Source: Nostocoides sp. F2B08
GTDB taxonomy: Bacteria > Actinomycetota > Actinomycetes > Actinomycetales > Dermatophilaceae
Assembly (NCBI RefSeq): GCF_009184895.1
Contig: NZ_WESE01000002.1
Coordinates: forward strand, 558,001-622,000
Length of the DNA: 64,000 bases
Direction: 5' to 3'
Of this stretch, positions 35,452-47,879 are shown in pieces. A model generated the notes under the pieces. The model saw only the letters and a list, made by a program, of their open reading frames with translations, had not been told where the DNA came from and ran no database searches. The position numbers and the translations under genes are program-made. Each line of letters starts with the position of its first letter. The first letter of the stretch is position 1.

Positions 35452-36243
35452 ATGGCGCCCATGGCATCGGATGACGCGTCGACAACTCGGACCGAGCAGC
35501 CGGACGAGCCCGTCGTCCTGCGCGAGACGGCCGACCGGATCGCCGTCCTCACCCTCAACTCGCCGGCCAACCGCAACGCGCTGTCCCGCGCGATGGTGTC
35601 GACGCTGTCGGCGGAGCTCGAGGCGGCGAGCGCCGACGAGTCGCTGCACGGGGTGCTCATCCGTTCCTCGCACCCGGTGTTCTGCTCGGGCGCCGACCTC
35701 AAGGAGGCGCAGACCGTCGACATGGTCGAGGGGGCCCGCAGCATCATCGCGCTGCAGCGCACGATGGCCGCCTGCCCGGTCCCGGTCGTGGTGCAGCTCG
35801 ACGGCCCGGTGCGCGCCGGCGGCATCGGTCTGGTCGCGAGCGCCGACATCGTCGTCTGCTCGCGGGAGGTGTCGTTCGCCTTGACCGAGGTCCGGCTCGG
35901 CCTGGCCGCCGCGATCATCTCGATCCCGCTCAAGGCCCGCGTCGCCCCGCGCACGCTGGCGGACTGGTCGCTCACCGCTCGCACCTTCACCGCCGAGGAG
36001 GCCCGCGACGCCGGACTCGTCACCCACATCACCTCCGGGGAGCAGGTCGCACACCGCGTCGAGGAGGTGCTCGACGACCTTCGGACGGCCGTGCGGCAGG
36101 GCCTCGTCGAGTCCAAGGCGATCCTCGCGCGGGACCTCGTCGCCGCCCTCGACGCCGACGGCGACGCGATGGCGCGGTTGTCGGGGCGGCTGTTCCACTC
36201 CAAGGCCGCGCAGGCTGCCTTCGCCGCCAGGGCGTCGCGCTAG
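35452..36243 (+). CDS. enoyl-CoA hydratase/isomerase family protein
   Basis: A 263-residue crotonase-fold protein: ILTLNSPANRNALSRAM, oxyanion-hole region VFCSGADLKEAQ, and QLDGPVRAGGIGLVASADIVV. One of the two usual catalytic Glu positions appears to be replaced in the second motif (GPVRAGG), so the exact reaction is open. An ATG at 35461 is an alternative start. Divergent from the lipase-like gene. Confidence 0.85.
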   Translation: MAPMASDDASTTRTEQPDEPVVLRETADRIAVLTLNSPANRNALSRAMVSTLSAELEAASADESLHGVLIRSSHPVFCSGADLKEAQTVDMVEGARSIIALQRTMAACPVPVVVQLDGPVRAGGIGLVASADIVVCSREVSFALTEVRLGLAAAIISIPLKARVAPRTLADWSLTARTFTAEEARDAGLVTHITSGEQVAHRVEEVLDDLRTAVRQGLVESKAILARDLVAALDADGDAMARLSGRLFHSKAAQAAFAARASR

Positions 36244-36279
36244 CCGTCGCGGCGGGCGTCGCGGGGGTGCGGGCGGCGG

Positions 36280-36331
36280 TTCTTCACCACGCCAACGGAT
36301 CGTTCACCACGTCAACTTGCCGTGGTGAACG
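36280..36331. repeat. direct and inverted repeats before gyrB
   Basis: TTCACCACGCCAAC and TTCACCACGTCAAC form a direct repeat. CGTTCACCACG (36301-36311) and CGTGGTGAACG (36321-36331) form an 11-base perfect inverted repeat, a likely terminator of the hydratase gene. Confidence 0.6.
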
Positions 36332-36435
36332 AGCCCTTTCCCGGTTGGGGAGAGAAAAGGCAGTGCCCCCGCCGAGAACCGCGCACAGAGCCGCTGAACC
36401 CCCGATCCGCGTGATCCCCCATACGTCCGACCCGG

Positions 36436-36444
36436 TTATCCACG
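36436..36444 (+). promoter_or_regulatory. DnaA-box-like sequence
   Basis: TTATCCACG matches the DnaA-box consensus TTATCCACA at 8 of 9 bases. A single copy about 230 bases before gyrB, close to the expected origin region. A chance match is possible. Confidence 0.35.
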
Positions 36445-36495
36445 GAAAACCGCCCTCAGGCGCGTCTGCGTGCATGTCATGTCCCCGCAGCCCGG

Positions 36496-36501
36496 TAGGA
36501 T
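36496..36501 (+). promoter_or_regulatory. candidate gyrB -10 box
   Basis: TAGGAT, with only a weak -35 (CATGTC region, 36473). It would give a leader of about 165 bases containing the hairpin at 36562. Confidence 0.4.
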
Positions 36502-36561
36502 AGAGGGAGTATCCGCGCCCAGCGCTGCGACGGGTCGCCACCCCCGGTGACCCCCTGGCCT

Positions 36562-38844
<2,283 letters not shown>

Positions 38845-38870
38845 CCCCGTGGTCGCCCGACAGACGCAGA

Positions 38871-38912
38871 GGTATGCGGTGCGCGCCACCGCGCAGGTGC
38901 GCACCGCATACC
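38871..38912 (+). repeat. gyrB-gyrA intercistronic hairpin
   Basis: Perfect 14-base arms GGTATGCGGTGCGC (38871-38884) and its complement (38899-38912) with a 14-base loop, between the gyrB stop and the gyrA ribosome site. Possible transcript processing or partial termination site. Confidence 0.65.
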
Positions 38913-38942
38913 GAACAGGCTTTTCGATAAAGGACATTCGCA

Positions 38943-41705
38943 ATGGCTGACGACAACGATATCCCCGGCGGACTGGACGACATCCTCGGTGACGGCGGCG
39001 ACGGGGAGGGCGTCGACGTCGAGGAGGCGACCGACGACCTCGGCGCGGTCGTGCCGGTGCGCGAGGGCGACCGGATCGAGCCGATCGACCTCAACACCGA
39101 GATGCAGCAGTCCTACATCGAGTACGCGATGTCGGTCATCGTCTCGCGTGCTCTGCCGGACGTGCGCGACGGCCTGAAGCCCGTGCACCGGCGGATCGTC
39201 TACGCGATGTACGACGGCGGCTACCGCCCGGACCGCGGCTACAACAAGTGCTCGCGCGTCGTCGGCGACGTCATGGGCAAGTACCACCCGCACGGCGACA
39301 GCGCGATCTACGACGCGATGGTGCGCCTCGTGCAGCCGTGGTCGCTGCGCTACCCGCTCATCGACGGCCAGGGCAACTTCGGCAGCCCGGGCAACGACGG
39401 GGCCGCGGCGCCGCGGTACACCGAATGCCGGATGGCTCAGCTCGCGACCGAGCTCGTGCGCGACATCCACGAGAACACCGTCGATTTCATCCCCAACTAC
39501 GACGGCAAGACGCTCCAGCCGACCGTGCTGCCGGCGCGCTTCCCGAACCTGCTCGTCAACGGCAGCTCCGGCATCGCCGTCGGCATGGCCACCCAGATCC
39601 CGCCGCACAACCTGCGCGAGGTCTCCGCGGCGGCGCAGTGGGTGCTCGAGAACCCTGAGGCCTCCCGCGAGGAGACGCTGACCGCGGTCATGGAGCGCAT
39701 CTCCGGGCCGGACTTCCCGACCGGCGCGCTGATCATGGGCCGACGCGGCATCGAGGACGCCTATCGGACCGGTCGCGGGTCGATCATCATGCGCGCGGTC
39801 GTCGAGATCGAGGAGATCAAGGGGCGGACCTGCCTCGTCGTCACCGAGCTGCCCTACCAGGTCAACCCGGACTCGTTGGCGGAGAAGATCGCCCAGCTCG
39901 TCCGCGAGGGTCGCGTGAGTGGCATCGCCGACATCACCGACGAGACTTCCGGGCGCACCGGGCAGCGTCTCGTCATCGTGCTGCGGCGTGACGCGGTGGC
40001 CAAGGTGGTGCTCAACAACCTCTACAAGCACACCCAGCTGCAGACGACGTTCGGTGCCAACATGCTGGCGCTCGTCGACGACGTGCCGCGCACCTTGCCG
40101 ATCGACGCGTTCGTGCGGTACTGGGTGGACCACCAGATCGAGGTCATCGTCCGGCGCACGCAGTACCGCCTGGACGAGGCCGAGAAGGCGATCCACCTGT
40201 TGCGCGGCCTGATCAAGGCCCTCGACATGCTCGACGAGGTCATCGCGCTGATCCGGCGCTCGCCCACGGTGGACGAGGCGCGCACCGGTCTGATGGAGCT
40301 GCTCGACGTCGACGAGGACCAGGCGACGCACATCCTCAACATGCAGCTGCGACGTCTGGCGGCCCTGGAGCGGCAGAAGATCGTCGACGAGCACGACCGC
40401 ATCGAGGCGATGATCCTCGACTACCAGGACATCCTGGCCACCCCGGCCCGGCAGCGGAGAATCGTCGCCGCGGAGCTCGGCGAGATCGTCGACCGCTACG
40501 GCGACGAGCGGCGCACCCGGATCGACCTGTTCGACGGCGACATGTCCGTCGAGGACCTCATCCCGGAGGAGGACGTCGTCGTCACCATCACCCGAGGTGG
40601 GTATGCCAAGCGGACCCGGCTCGACGCATACCGCTCCCAGAAGCGGGGGGGCAAGGGTGTGCGGGGCGCGGCGCTGCGCGGTGAGGACGTCGTCGAGCAC
40701 CTGTTCACCACGACCTCGCACCACTGGTTGCTGTTCTTCACCAACCTCGGCCGGGTGTACCGCGCCAAGGCCTATGAGCTGCCGGACAGCGGACGGGACG
40801 CCAAGGGCCACCACGTCGCGAACGTCCTGGCGTTCCAGCCGGGTGAGCGGATCGCGCAGGTGTTCCCGCTGAGGTCCTACGACCAGGCGCCCTATCTCGT
40901 GCTCGCGACGAAGAAGGGTCTGGTCAAGAAGACCCGACTCACGGAGTACGACTCGCCCCGCTCCGGTGGGCTGATCGCGGTGAACCTGCGGGATGGCGAC
41001 GAGCTGGTGAGCGCCGGGCTGGCGTCCAACGAGGACGACCTCATGCTCGTGTCGCGCCGGGCGCAGTCGGTGCGCTTCCATGCCAACGACTCGATCCTGC
41101 GGCCGATGGGCCGGGCGACGAGCGGCGTGACGGGCATGAAGTTCCGCCCCGGCGACTCGCTGCTGTCGATGTCGGTCATCGAGGCCGGCACCGACCCGGA
41201 CCTGTTCGTGGTGTTCGAGAACGGCGTCGCCAAGCGGACCGCCGCCTCGCAGTGGACGCCCAAGGGCCGCGGTATCTATGGCGTGACCGCCGCGAACTCC
41301 GGCAAGGGCGGCCAGCTCGTCGGAGCGCTGACGGTCGAGCCTGGCGATGAGGTCATGGTCGTCATGGAGCGTGGCAACATCGTGCGCTCGCGGGTCGACG
41401 AGGTCAGCCGAACCGGGCGGAACACGATGGGCGTCTCGTTCGCGCTGCCGAACAAGGGCGACGCGATCGTCGCCGTGGCGCGCAACCCCGAGCGTGCGGT
41501 CGAGGCGGAAGCCGAGGCCGCTGCCGAGGACGGCGCTGGTGACGGCGCCGAGGTTGCCGGCGACGGTCCGGCTCGTGGCGGCGAGATGGCCGACGCTCAG
41601 GACAATGGCGTAACGTCGCCTCAGGCGAGCGTCGACCACACCGGCGGCGACGCCGGTGAGACCGAGCCCGACGGGGCGGAGACCGAGCAAGGAGACCACG
41701 CGTGA
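38943..41705 (+). CDS. gyrA: DNA gyrase subunit A
   Basis: A 920-residue breakage-reunion subunit. The catalytic Tyr is Y159 in [10 protein letters not shown]; the quinolone-resistance region reads [10 protein letters not shown], with Ser120 and Asp124 unchanged, so no common resistance change is present. The C-terminal beta-pinwheel carries a GyrA-box-like [10 protein letters not shown]. The last 70 residues are an Ala/Glu/Asp-rich tail. RBS AAAGGA precedes the ATG. Confidence 0.98.
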   Translation: MADDNDIPGGLDDILGDGGDGEGVDVEEATDDLGAVVPVREGDRIEPIDLNTEMQQSYIEYAMSVIVSRALPDVRDGLKPVHRRIVYAMYDGGYRPDRGYNKCSRVVGDVMGKYHPHGDSAIYDAMVRLVQPWSLRYPLIDGQGNFGSPGNDGAAAPRYTECRMAQLATELVRDIHENTVDFIPNYDGKTLQPTVLPARFPNLLVNGSSGIAVGMATQIPPHNLREVSAAAQWVLENPEASREETLTAVMERISGPDFPTGALIMGRRGIEDAYRTGRGSIIMRAVVEIEEIKGRTCLVVTELPYQVNPDSLAEKIAQLVREGRVSGIADITDETSGRTGQRLVIVLRRDAVAKVVLNNLYKHTQLQTTFGANMLALVDDVPRTLPIDAFVRYWVDHQIEVIVRRTQYRLDEAEKAIHLLRGLIKALDMLDEVIALIRRSPTVDEARTGLMELLDVDEDQATHILNMQLRRLAALERQKIVDEHDRIEAMILDYQDILATPARQRRIVAAELGEIVDRYGDERRTRIDLFDGDMSVEDLIPEEDVVVTITRGGYAKRTRLDAYRSQKRGGKGVRGAALRGEDVVEHLFTTTSHHWLLFFTNLGRVYRAKAYELPDSGRDAKGHHVANVLAFQPGERIAQVFPLRSYDQAPYLVLATKKGLVKKTRLTEYDSPRSGGLIAVNLRDGDELVSAGLASNEDDLMLVSRRAQSVRFHANDSILRPMGRATSGVTGMKFRPGDSLLSMSVIEAGTDPDLFVVFENGVAKRTAASQWTPKGRGIYGVTAANSGKGGQLVGALTVEPGDEVMVVMERGNIVRSRVDEVSRTGRNTMGVSFALPNKGDAIVAVARNPERAVEAEAEAAAEDGAGDGAEVAGDGPARGGEMADAQDNGVTSPQASVDHTGGDAGETEPDGAETEQGDHA

Positions 41706-42367
41706 GCACCACTGACGGCACTTCAGGCCGCCCGGGGTCAGGCTCCCCCTCCTCCGGCGGGTCCGGCTCGGGGCCCGGCGGCTCCGGCTCGAGCACCCGC
41801 CCGCTGACCGCGGTGCGCACCGAGGAGGGCCAGCAGACGGCCCGTGCGGTGCCGGCACCGGGTCAGGGGCAGCAGGGTCCCAGCCAGGGTCAGGCGCAGG
41901 GCGGCGGCGGTCAGGTGCAGAAGACCGCATCGCAGCCTCCGCAGAAGACGGCGCAGAAGTCGGCGGCTCCTCGTCCGGCTGGACGGCCGGCCCCTCCCAC
42001 GGGCCGCCGGGTGCGCCTCACGGTGTCGCGGATCGACCCGTGGAGCGCGATGAAGATGTCGTTCCTGCTCTCGGTCGCGCTCGGCATCGCCGGGGTGGTC
42101 ATGGTGTTCGTGCTGTGGAGCGTGCTCGCCGGCATGGGCATCTTCGACGCGGTCAACGACATCGCGGCCCAGGTGTTCGGCGCCGACGGCTCGGATCCGT
42201 TCGACATCATGGACTACATCGGACTCGGCCGGGTGGTGTCCCTGTCGATCGTCATCGGAGTCATCGACGTCATCCTCATCACCGCGATCGCCACCCTCGG
42301 CGCGTTCCTCTACAACGTGTCCGCGGCGCTCGTCGGCGGCCTCCAGTTGACGCTGACCGACGACTGA
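41702..42367 (+). CDS. DUF3566 membrane protein
   Basis: A 221-residue protein regularly found after gyrA in Actinobacteria. The N-terminal 105 residues are Gly/Ser/Gln/Pro-rich and disordered. The DUF3566 part follows ([38 protein letters not shown]) with two membrane helices. The GTG start overlaps the gyrA stop (GTGA). Function unknown. Confidence 0.9.
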   Translation: MSTTDGTSGRPGSGSPSSGGSGSGPGGSGSSTRPLTAVRTEEGQQTARAVPAPGQGQQGPSQGQAQGGGGQVQKTASQPPQKTAQKSAAPRPAGRPAPPTGRRVRLTVSRIDPWSAMKMSFLLSVALGIAGVVMVFVLWSVLAGMGIFDAVNDIAAQVFGADGSDPFDIMDYIGLGRVVSLSIVIGVIDVILITAIATLGAFLYNVSAALVGGLQLTLTDD

Positions 42368-42477
42368 TCCGAGGTCTTCCCGACGTCGGGAGGCGCTCTC
42401 GCCGGGAGCAGGCGTTATAGCACCTCACCCTGCGGGAACACCTCCCCTCAGGAGCAGCGTCTCCCCCTGACGCCGGT

Positions 42478-42507
42478 TTGGTCGGGTGCGAGACCATGGG
42501 GTAATCT
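42478..42507 (+). promoter_or_regulatory. tRNA operon promoter
   Basis: -35 TTGGTC (42478-42483), 18 bases, -10 TAATCT (42502-42507), about 36 bases before tRNA-Ile. The 110-base stretch before it holds a CCCGACGTCGGG palindrome (about 42380) and no gene. Confidence 0.5.
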
Positions 42508-42543
42508 CGCGTGTCGCGTCAGTTGCCTGGCGCGTGCACGAGC

Positions 42544-42617
42544 GGGCCTATAGCTCAGACGGTTAGAGCGCTTCCCTGATAAGGAAGAGGTCACAGGTTC
42601 AAGTCCTGTTAGGCCCA
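42544..42617 (+). tRNA. tRNA-Ile (anticodon GAT)
   Basis: Acceptor GGGCCTA pairs with TAGGCCC. D loop AGCTCAGACGGTTAGAGC; anticodon loop CTGATAA; T loop GGTTCAAGTCC. The 3' CCA is not encoded. Confidence 0.95.
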
Positions 42618-42640
42618 CCCTCCCCCACGGGACGAACCCC

Positions 42641-42716
42641 GGGGCCTTGGCGCAATTGGTAGCGCACCTGCTTTGCAAGCAGGGGGTTACGGGTTCGAGT
42701 CCCGTAGGCTCCACCA
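42641..42716 (+). tRNA. tRNA-Ala (anticodon TGC), CCA encoded
   Basis: Acceptor GGGGCCT pairs with AGGCTCC (one G-T). Anticodon loop TTTGCAA; T loop GGTTCGAGTCC; discriminator A and CCA at 42713-42716. It lies at the boundary of the foreign-looking island, a usual integration target. Confidence 0.95.
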
Positions 42717-42719
42717 CAC

Positions 42720-42744
42720 AAAACCCCAGGTCAGACCGGGTTTT
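42720..42744 (+). terminator. tRNA operon terminator
   Basis: AAAACCC (42720-42726) and GGGTTTT (42738-42744) form a perfect stem, with GGTC/GACC inside, ending in four T. Confidence 0.7.
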
Positions 42745-42921
42745 CGACGTTCGATCAGCTCCTCCCGAGAGCATCTCCACAGAAGCTGTGGGGGAAGTGT
42801 GGGGGAATCTTGCCGAGGAGTTCCGAGTTTCGGAATGCCCCCGGCTGCCGGACAAACTGGAGACTAGCTACTGTGACGTCAAGAGTTGGCTGCCAGGCGT
42901 GAGGAGGGGGTGGACGGGACG

Positions 42922-44727
42922 ATGTGCATCGAGGGGTCGACGCCAAGCTCACCTTCGGCTGACAGCTTCGTCCCCGTCGCACCCGATGCCGTCAGAGTCT
43001 GCTCCGGCGACTGCCAAGAGGCGAAGCCAAGCACGGCGTTCCCAATTGGAAATGGGCTGACGGGTGCCAGGTCGAGCGAGTGTAGGTCCTGCCGCGACAA
43101 GCGGATCAGAACTGGGGTCGGAGGGAGTGACGGCGACGACGCGATAGGTCACTATCGGTCTGGTGGCCGGAGAGAGACGCTTCGCGTCCAGCGCCAGACG
43201 GTCAGGGAGGCGGTCACGCAAGTAGTCAAGACGCACGCCGGGGTAGCCATGACCATCAGGCAGATATACAAAGAGGTCTTGGACTTGCTCGATATTGTCC
43301 CCCATGAGATCGATGTAAAGAAGATTCTCCGGGACCTCGAAAAGGAAGAGCCTTATCTCCTGAAGGTGGGTCGAGACGCCTACGCCTGGGATCCGGAGGC
43401 GGCCAGCGAAAGTGCGGTGGAACAGTACCGGATCAAAGAGACGCGACGAGTCCAGCGCCAAGCGGTCATTGACACGGTCTCCCATGTGCTGAGCACGCAC
43501 GTCGGCGTAGCGATGACCATCAGGCGAGTCTACGAAGAGGCAGTGCGTCTGCTTGATTTTGTTCCCCCTGAGGGTGATGTGCGGAAGGTCCTAAGCGATC
43601 TCGCCAAATCAGATCGCCGTCTCGTGAGGGCGGGCCGAGACGCCTACCTGTGGGCTCCCGACGGCAAGATTGGCCAGCTTCAGCCGGTTGGACCAAGACA
43701 GACTCTTCGAGTCCAGCGCCAGGCGATCAGTAACGCGGTCTCCGAGGTGCTGAGAACGCGCCCCGGGATAGCTTTGACGATTAGCGAGATATATGAAGAG
43801 GCTGTGAATCTGCTCGAATTTACCCCCGCTGAGAGCGATGTGCGGAGGATGCTAAAGGACCTCGCCAAGTCAGAGCGATACTTGGTGAAGGTCGGTCGAG
43901 ACGCTTACGCGTGGGCTCCCGACGGAGTCATTCCTCCCCGGCCGGCGCCGCCACATGTGGTCGGCATGATCGAGCGACGGTGGCGGGGAGACACCCTCGA
44001 CGAGATCGGCCAAGCGTTCGGGGTGACCCGTGAACGGGTTCGGCAGCTGCTCAAAAAGTACGGCGGCCCGAGTTGGGCCGAGGTGCGTCGTCTCCAAATT
44101 GAACAGGCCGAAGGGGAAGAGCGGGCTCGGCAAGAGGCGGTCGCGACGAAGATCCGCACCCTTCTCGCCGGCGCGGGTGCGACGACACCAGAGGATGTGG
44201 CAGCCAAGACGGGGCTCGATGCCGCGGACGTGTCCAAGTTCTGGCCAACCGATCTAGTCCACTTGCGGTTGTGGGGCCATGGGTCCCACGAGAGTCGATG
44301 GTCTGATGAGGAGATCCTTGAGGTCATCCGTGAAGCGGCGATCTACGAGTTCCCACTGACGGCAAACGGTTATGCAGAACTGCTAACAGTGGGTCAGGTG
44401 ACTGGCCCATCGCTGCCAAGAGTCAGCCAAAGATTCGGATCCTGGAGCGCAGCCTGTGATGCGGCGGGCGTGGTATCGGGACAGACTTACCGTCCCCACT
44501 ACGAATCTCAATGGGGAGACGAAGACATCCTGAGCATAGTCCGGGCCTACCTTGAAGATCCGACAGCGCCGAACTCGATCCAGGGCTATGACGTGTGGAA
44601 ACGGGCCAATGCACCGGACGGACCATCTGGTCAGACCATCAGAAACAGATTCCGATCATGGACGGCGGTCAAACGACTTGCGCTGACCACCTCTTCGATC
44701 GCCCGGGAGGAACCTACCCATGAATGA
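42922..44727 (+). CDS. DNA-binding protein with three winged-helix-like repeats and HNH-type repeats
   Basis: A 601-residue protein, first of the restriction-type cluster. The N-terminus has a zinc-type C-x3-C...C-x2-C (CSGDC, CRSC) as in HNH-associated proteins. Three near-identical 87-residue modules start at nucleotides 43174, 43438 and 43699, each reading TLRVQRQ, a helical part, then LVKVGRDAYAWAPDG. Next comes a sigma-region-4-like helix-turn-helix (LDEIGQAFGVTRERVRQLLKK). The end carries two homing-endonuclease-associated (HNH_repeat) modules (WSDEEILEVIREA; RFGSWSAACDAAGV). No HNH catalytic core is seen, so target recognition or regulation is more likely than cutting. The start is uncertain (TTG 42886, GTG 42910 or ATG 42922). 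Its stop overlaps the Z1 gene start. Confidence 0.7.
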   Translation: MCIEGSTPSSPSADSFVPVAPDAVRVCSGDCQEAKPSTAFPIGNGLTGARSSECRSCRDKRIRTGVGGSDGDDAIGHYRSGGRRETLRVQRQTVREAVTQVVKTHAGVAMTIRQIYKEVLDLLDIVPHEIDVKKILRDLEKEEPYLLKVGRDAYAWDPEAASESAVEQYRIKETRRVQRQAVIDTVSHVLSTHVGVAMTIRRVYEEAVRLLDFVPPEGDVRKVLSDLAKSDRRLVRAGRDAYLWAPDGKIGQLQPVGPRQTLRVQRQAISNAVSEVLRTRPGIALTISEIYEEAVNLLEFTPAESDVRRMLKDLAKSERYLVKVGRDAYAWAPDGVIPPRPAPPHVVGMIERRWRGDTLDEIGQAFGVTRERVRQLLKKYGGPSWAEVRRLQIEQAEGEERARQEAVATKIRTLLAGAGATTPEDVAAKTGLDAADVSKFWPTDLVHLRLWGHGSHESRWSDEEILEVIREAAIYEFPLTANGYAELLTVGQVTGPSLPRVSQRFGSWSAACDAAGVVSGQTYRPHYESQWGDEDILSIVRAYLEDPTAPNSIQGYDVWKRANAPDGPSGQTIRNRFRSWTAVKRLALTTSSIAREEPTHE

Positions 44728-46768
44728 AGTCGAGCGGCTAGATGCGGTCCTAGCGTCGGGGATCGACGATGAGACACGCAATGGGATATGGGCGTCTGTC
44801 CAGGCGATTCTTCAGCGAGGGCCGAAGGAAGGGATGAAGACTGGGGAGACAGTGCTCGCGCTGGGCTATGTTCAGTCGGGAAAGACAACGTCGATCACAG
44901 CACTTGCAGCCGCTGCGGCTGATGACGGCTACCAGGTCATTGTCGCTTTGCTTGGATCGACGAACCTTCTACTCGACCAGAACAGCGAGCGCTTGGAGGC
45001 CTCCCTAGGCATCACTACGAGGTCCGACTATGTCTGGATCAGCGAGACGAACCCGTCGAGCGAAACGGCCGGCAAGAAGCTCCGTAAGTTCGTCGACATG
45101 GGACGCGTCTGCTTGGTACCGGTGCTCAAGCACGCAGGACGGATCCGGGCGGTGGCCAAGCAGTTGGAGAAGATCCCTGATGACGTCCGCGTTCTGATCA
45201 TTGACGACGAGGCGGACCAGGCATCCCTCAATACGAGCAAAGCCGCCGAGAGCAGCACCTACGCCGCCATCCGAGAACTGCGGAAGTCAGTGCCTAGCCA
45301 TCTTTACGTACAGTACACAGCGACCCCCTATGCGCCCCTGCTGCTGGACGCCGCCGACATCCTTAGTCCGCAGCATGTAGAGTTCCTGGCGCCCGGGCTG
45401 GGGTATACGGGAGGAAAACAGTTCTTCATCGACAACGCAGATCGTGTTGTGCGGAACGTGCCGCTGTTGGACGAACAGGCATCGAAGACGCCCCCCCTTC
45501 AGCTTCAGAAAAGCCTGTACCAGGCCTTGTCCGCCTTTCTCGCAGGTTCCGCCTTGCTCCTGCTGCATGATGCCGCAAGCCCTCCGATAAGTATGCTGGT
45601 GCATTCTACTGCGCGGAATGACGTCCAAGCACGGTATGAATTTCTGATTCGCCGACAATTGGAGCAGTGGCGGAAGTCGATCGCGGCTGACGACATCTCC
45701 AGTGTCCCTGATGTAATACTCGAGGAACGCAAGCGCCTTGTCGTCAGCGGGGCTGCAGACATAGATGACTACACTTTTCTTCACAAGTTGAAGTTCGTTC
45801 TCTCCCAATCGATGACGTGGCTCGTTAATAGTGCGGCCGACGTCAATAAGGTGGACTGGCACGTCTCGCCAATTCACATCCTGGTGGGTGGCAATAAGCT
45901 AGACCGTGGCTTCACTGTTGAGGGCCTGACTGTCACGTACATGAATCGCCCAGCTAGCCCTCAAGTCGACACGCTGGAACAGCGTGCCCGAGCGTTTGGG
46001 TACCGTGGCGACCTGCTGCCTTATTGTCAGTTTTTTGCAAGCAAGAAGACTGTGCGTTCTCTGACGGAGGTCGTTCATACAGAGGAGGACCTGCGTGCGC
46101 GACTTCGCGATCACGTCGAGAGTGGTGGTTCTGTTCACACGTGGGCGCGTGAGATCGGCCTGCTTCTGCCGGACGGAATGAAGCCAACACGTGCGAGCGT
46201 CGTGAGCGCGCTGTCGGTGATGGGATTGGGCTGGCATCAGATGCGAACCCCCTCTCGCTTGGCGGGGGACACCACCCACAACTACGAGTTGCTCGCGGAC
46301 ATCGGCTTGACCGACGCGCCTCGCGTCCCACAGGGCCGGCTGGCGTTCCGCACTCTTTACGTTGACTCCCTGTCCTCCATTAGGTCCTTGCTCGACGGTT
46401 GGGCCCGTCCGACTTATAGCCCAGGCTGGCTCCACGAGGAGTTCACCGACGCGGTGGTACGAGGCTTCGAGCATCACAAGAAGGCCACTGTCATGCTCAT
46501 GGAGGACGGCGGAAGTCCACGAACCCGCAAATGGTCCGGCGAGCTCGGTTTCGTGAATCTCTTCCAGGGCCGTGACCTCAAGCCACAGCCAAATGGTGAC
46601 TTCTATCCTGGCGACCGGCTTGTCGAGAACCTAGAGAACGAGCCCAACCAAATCCTCATTCAGGTTCATCGCACCAACGTACGGCAACATGAAGATGCTG
46701 GCGAGGTACTGGCCCTGGCGATTTACCTCGGCTCCGGCCTTGTAGTTCGAAAGGAATCTAATGTCTGA
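44720..46768 (+). CDS. Z1-domain ATPase
   Basis: A 682-residue protein of the Z1 family, a superfamily-2-like ATPase found in restriction-modification-type operons. Walker A GYVQSGKTT (residues 49-57), Walker B IDDEAD (161-166), motif YTATP (199-203), then VGGNKLDRGFTVEG and a QRARAFGYR arginine-finger motif. Probably the DNA-translocating or remodelling motor of the system. It overlaps both neighbours by 8 bases, so the genes form one tight operon. Confidence 0.85.
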   Translation: MNEVERLDAVLASGIDDETRNGIWASVQAILQRGPKEGMKTGETVLALGYVQSGKTTSITALAAAAADDGYQVIVALLGSTNLLLDQNSERLEASLGITTRSDYVWISETNPSSETAGKKLRKFVDMGRVCLVPVLKHAGRIRAVAKQLEKIPDDVRVLIIDDEADQASLNTSKAAESSTYAAIRELRKSVPSHLYVQYTATPYAPLLLDAADILSPQHVEFLAPGLGYTGGKQFFIDNADRVVRNVPLLDEQASKTPPLQLQKSLYQALSAFLAGSALLLLHDAASPPISMLVHSTARNDVQARYEFLIRRQLEQWRKSIAADDISSVPDVILEERKRLVVSGAADIDDYTFLHKLKFVLSQSMTWLVNSAADVNKVDWHVSPIHILVGGNKLDRGFTVEGLTVTYMNRPASPQVDTLEQRARAFGYRGDLLPYCQFFASKKTVRSLTEVVHTEEDLRARLRDHVESGGSVHTWAREIGLLLPDGMKPTRASVVSALSVMGLGWHQMRTPSRLAGDTTHNYELLADIGLTDAPRVPQGRLAFRTLYVDSLSSIRSLLDGWARPTYSPGWLHEEFTDAVVRGFEHHKKATVMLMEDGGSPRTRKWSGELGFVNLFQGRDLKPQPNGDFYPGDRLVENLENEPNQILIQVHRTNVRQHEDAGEVLALAIYLGSGLVVRKESNV

Positions 46769-47879
46769 GTCGGTACCGATCAGTGCTGGGCGTGTGGGGA
46801 AGGCTCCCCTTTCGGCGCTTCGGCTTGATCCCGAGAACCCCCGGATTCCCGAAACCCACCGCACCAAGGACACCGCTGAACTAGCGACTCTACTCGAAAT
46901 GGGGTTTGAGGCGTACACTGTGGCCCAATCCATCGTCGAATTGGGCTTCTTCAATGCTGAACCCCTCATTGTCATTCCGTCACCCGATGAGGCTGGCGCT
47001 TGGATTGTGGTGGAAGGCAACCGACGGCTGACTGCATTGATCGGCCTGGCGTACCCAGAGATTCGAGCTGGGTTCGCGACACCCGATCGATGGGAGGTTC
47101 TCGCCACGAAGCGGTCTATAAGCGCCGACATGGTGGTTCCCATTGTCATCCACGAGTCAAGGGCGACTACGCACGCCGAAATTGCTCGAGTCCACGTAGT
47201 CGGCAAACTTGGGTGGCGCCCCTTCATGCAGGCTCGCTACATCGCCGCTCGTGTGGCTGAGGGCCGCACCCTCCAAGAGGTTGCCGATCTAATCGGCATC
47301 CCGAGAAGCAAGGCGGCAGACCTCTATCGTGATCAGGCGGTCCTGACCCAGGCCGCGAAGCTCGGGCTCGAGACCTCGCAGGTTGAGAGTGCGTTCTCGC
47401 TGCTGACGGTGGCGATGGGTAGCACGAAGATTCGGAATCACGTCGGTGCCCCCTTGGGGTCACAGACGGTACTCGGCAAGGATCCGGTGCCCGCCGACAA
47501 GGCAGAGGAGCTCAGGGAAGTCATCCAGTGGGTGTTCGGAGACGAGGAGCACGAGTCTCGGATCTCGGACTCACGCCAGATCTCGCAACTCGGAAATGTG
47601 ATCGCATCCGAGGTTGGACTGGCGGCGCTGCGTGAAGGGAAGACCCTGGAGGAGGCAAAGCAGCGCATTCAGGAGAAGGGTCTGGACCCCTTGAAGGCCC
47701 TCACGTTGAAACTCAACGCGGCGAAGAACTCGCTTTACGCGGCCAGCAGCGATGTCGCCGAGTTCGCCATGGACCTTGATGTTCAGAATCTCGTCGATGA
47801 CATCGAGTCGCTCGTGGGGAGCATTCGCTCGACGCTAGACGATGTCGAGGCGGAGTCAGGCCAGTCGATCGATGACTGA
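46761..47879 (+). CDS. ParB/Srx-like nuclease-fold protein
   Basis: A 372-residue protein with an N-terminal ParB-like domain: LDPENPRIPE, then the phosphate/nucleotide motif VVEGNRRLTALI (residues 83-94) in the place of ParB GERR. A helix-turn-helix follows (TLQEVADLIGIPRSKAADL) and the C-terminus is helical. Stand-alone ParB-like proteins in defence islands may bind CTP or act as nucleases. It overlaps the Z1 gene and the next gene by 8 bases each. Confidence 0.75.
   Translation: MSESVPISAGRVGKAPLSALRLDPENPRIPETHRTKDTAELATLLEMGFEAYTVAQSIVELGFFNAEPLIVIPSPDEAGAWIVVEGNRRLTALIGLAYPEIRAGFATPDRWEVLATKRSISADMVVPIVIHESRATTHAEIARVHVVGKLGWRPFMQARYIAARVAEGRTLQEVADLIGIPRSKAADLYRDQAVLTQAAKLGLETSQVESAFSLLTVAMGSTKIRNHVGAPLGSQTVLGKDPVPADKAEELREVIQWVFGDEEHESRISDSRQISQLGNVIASEVGLAALREGKTLEEAKQRIQEKGLDPLKALTLKLNAAKNSLYAASSDVAEFAMDLDVQNLVDDIESLVGSIRSTLDDVEAESGQSIDD

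Noticed and set aside
35314-36198. N-terminal extension of the lipase-like protein
   Set aside because: Runs antisense through the enoyl-CoA hydratase; a strong ribosome site precedes the ATG at 35313.
42767-42815. Possible direct repeats (CTGTGGGGG, GTGTGGGGG) as an attachment site
   Set aside because: Too short, and no matching copy is seen at the far side of the island within this window.
42922-43926. CRISPR array in the region of triplicated sequence
   Set aside because: Repeats are about 262 bases long, coding, and in frame; no short regular repeats with spacers are seen anywhere in the window.
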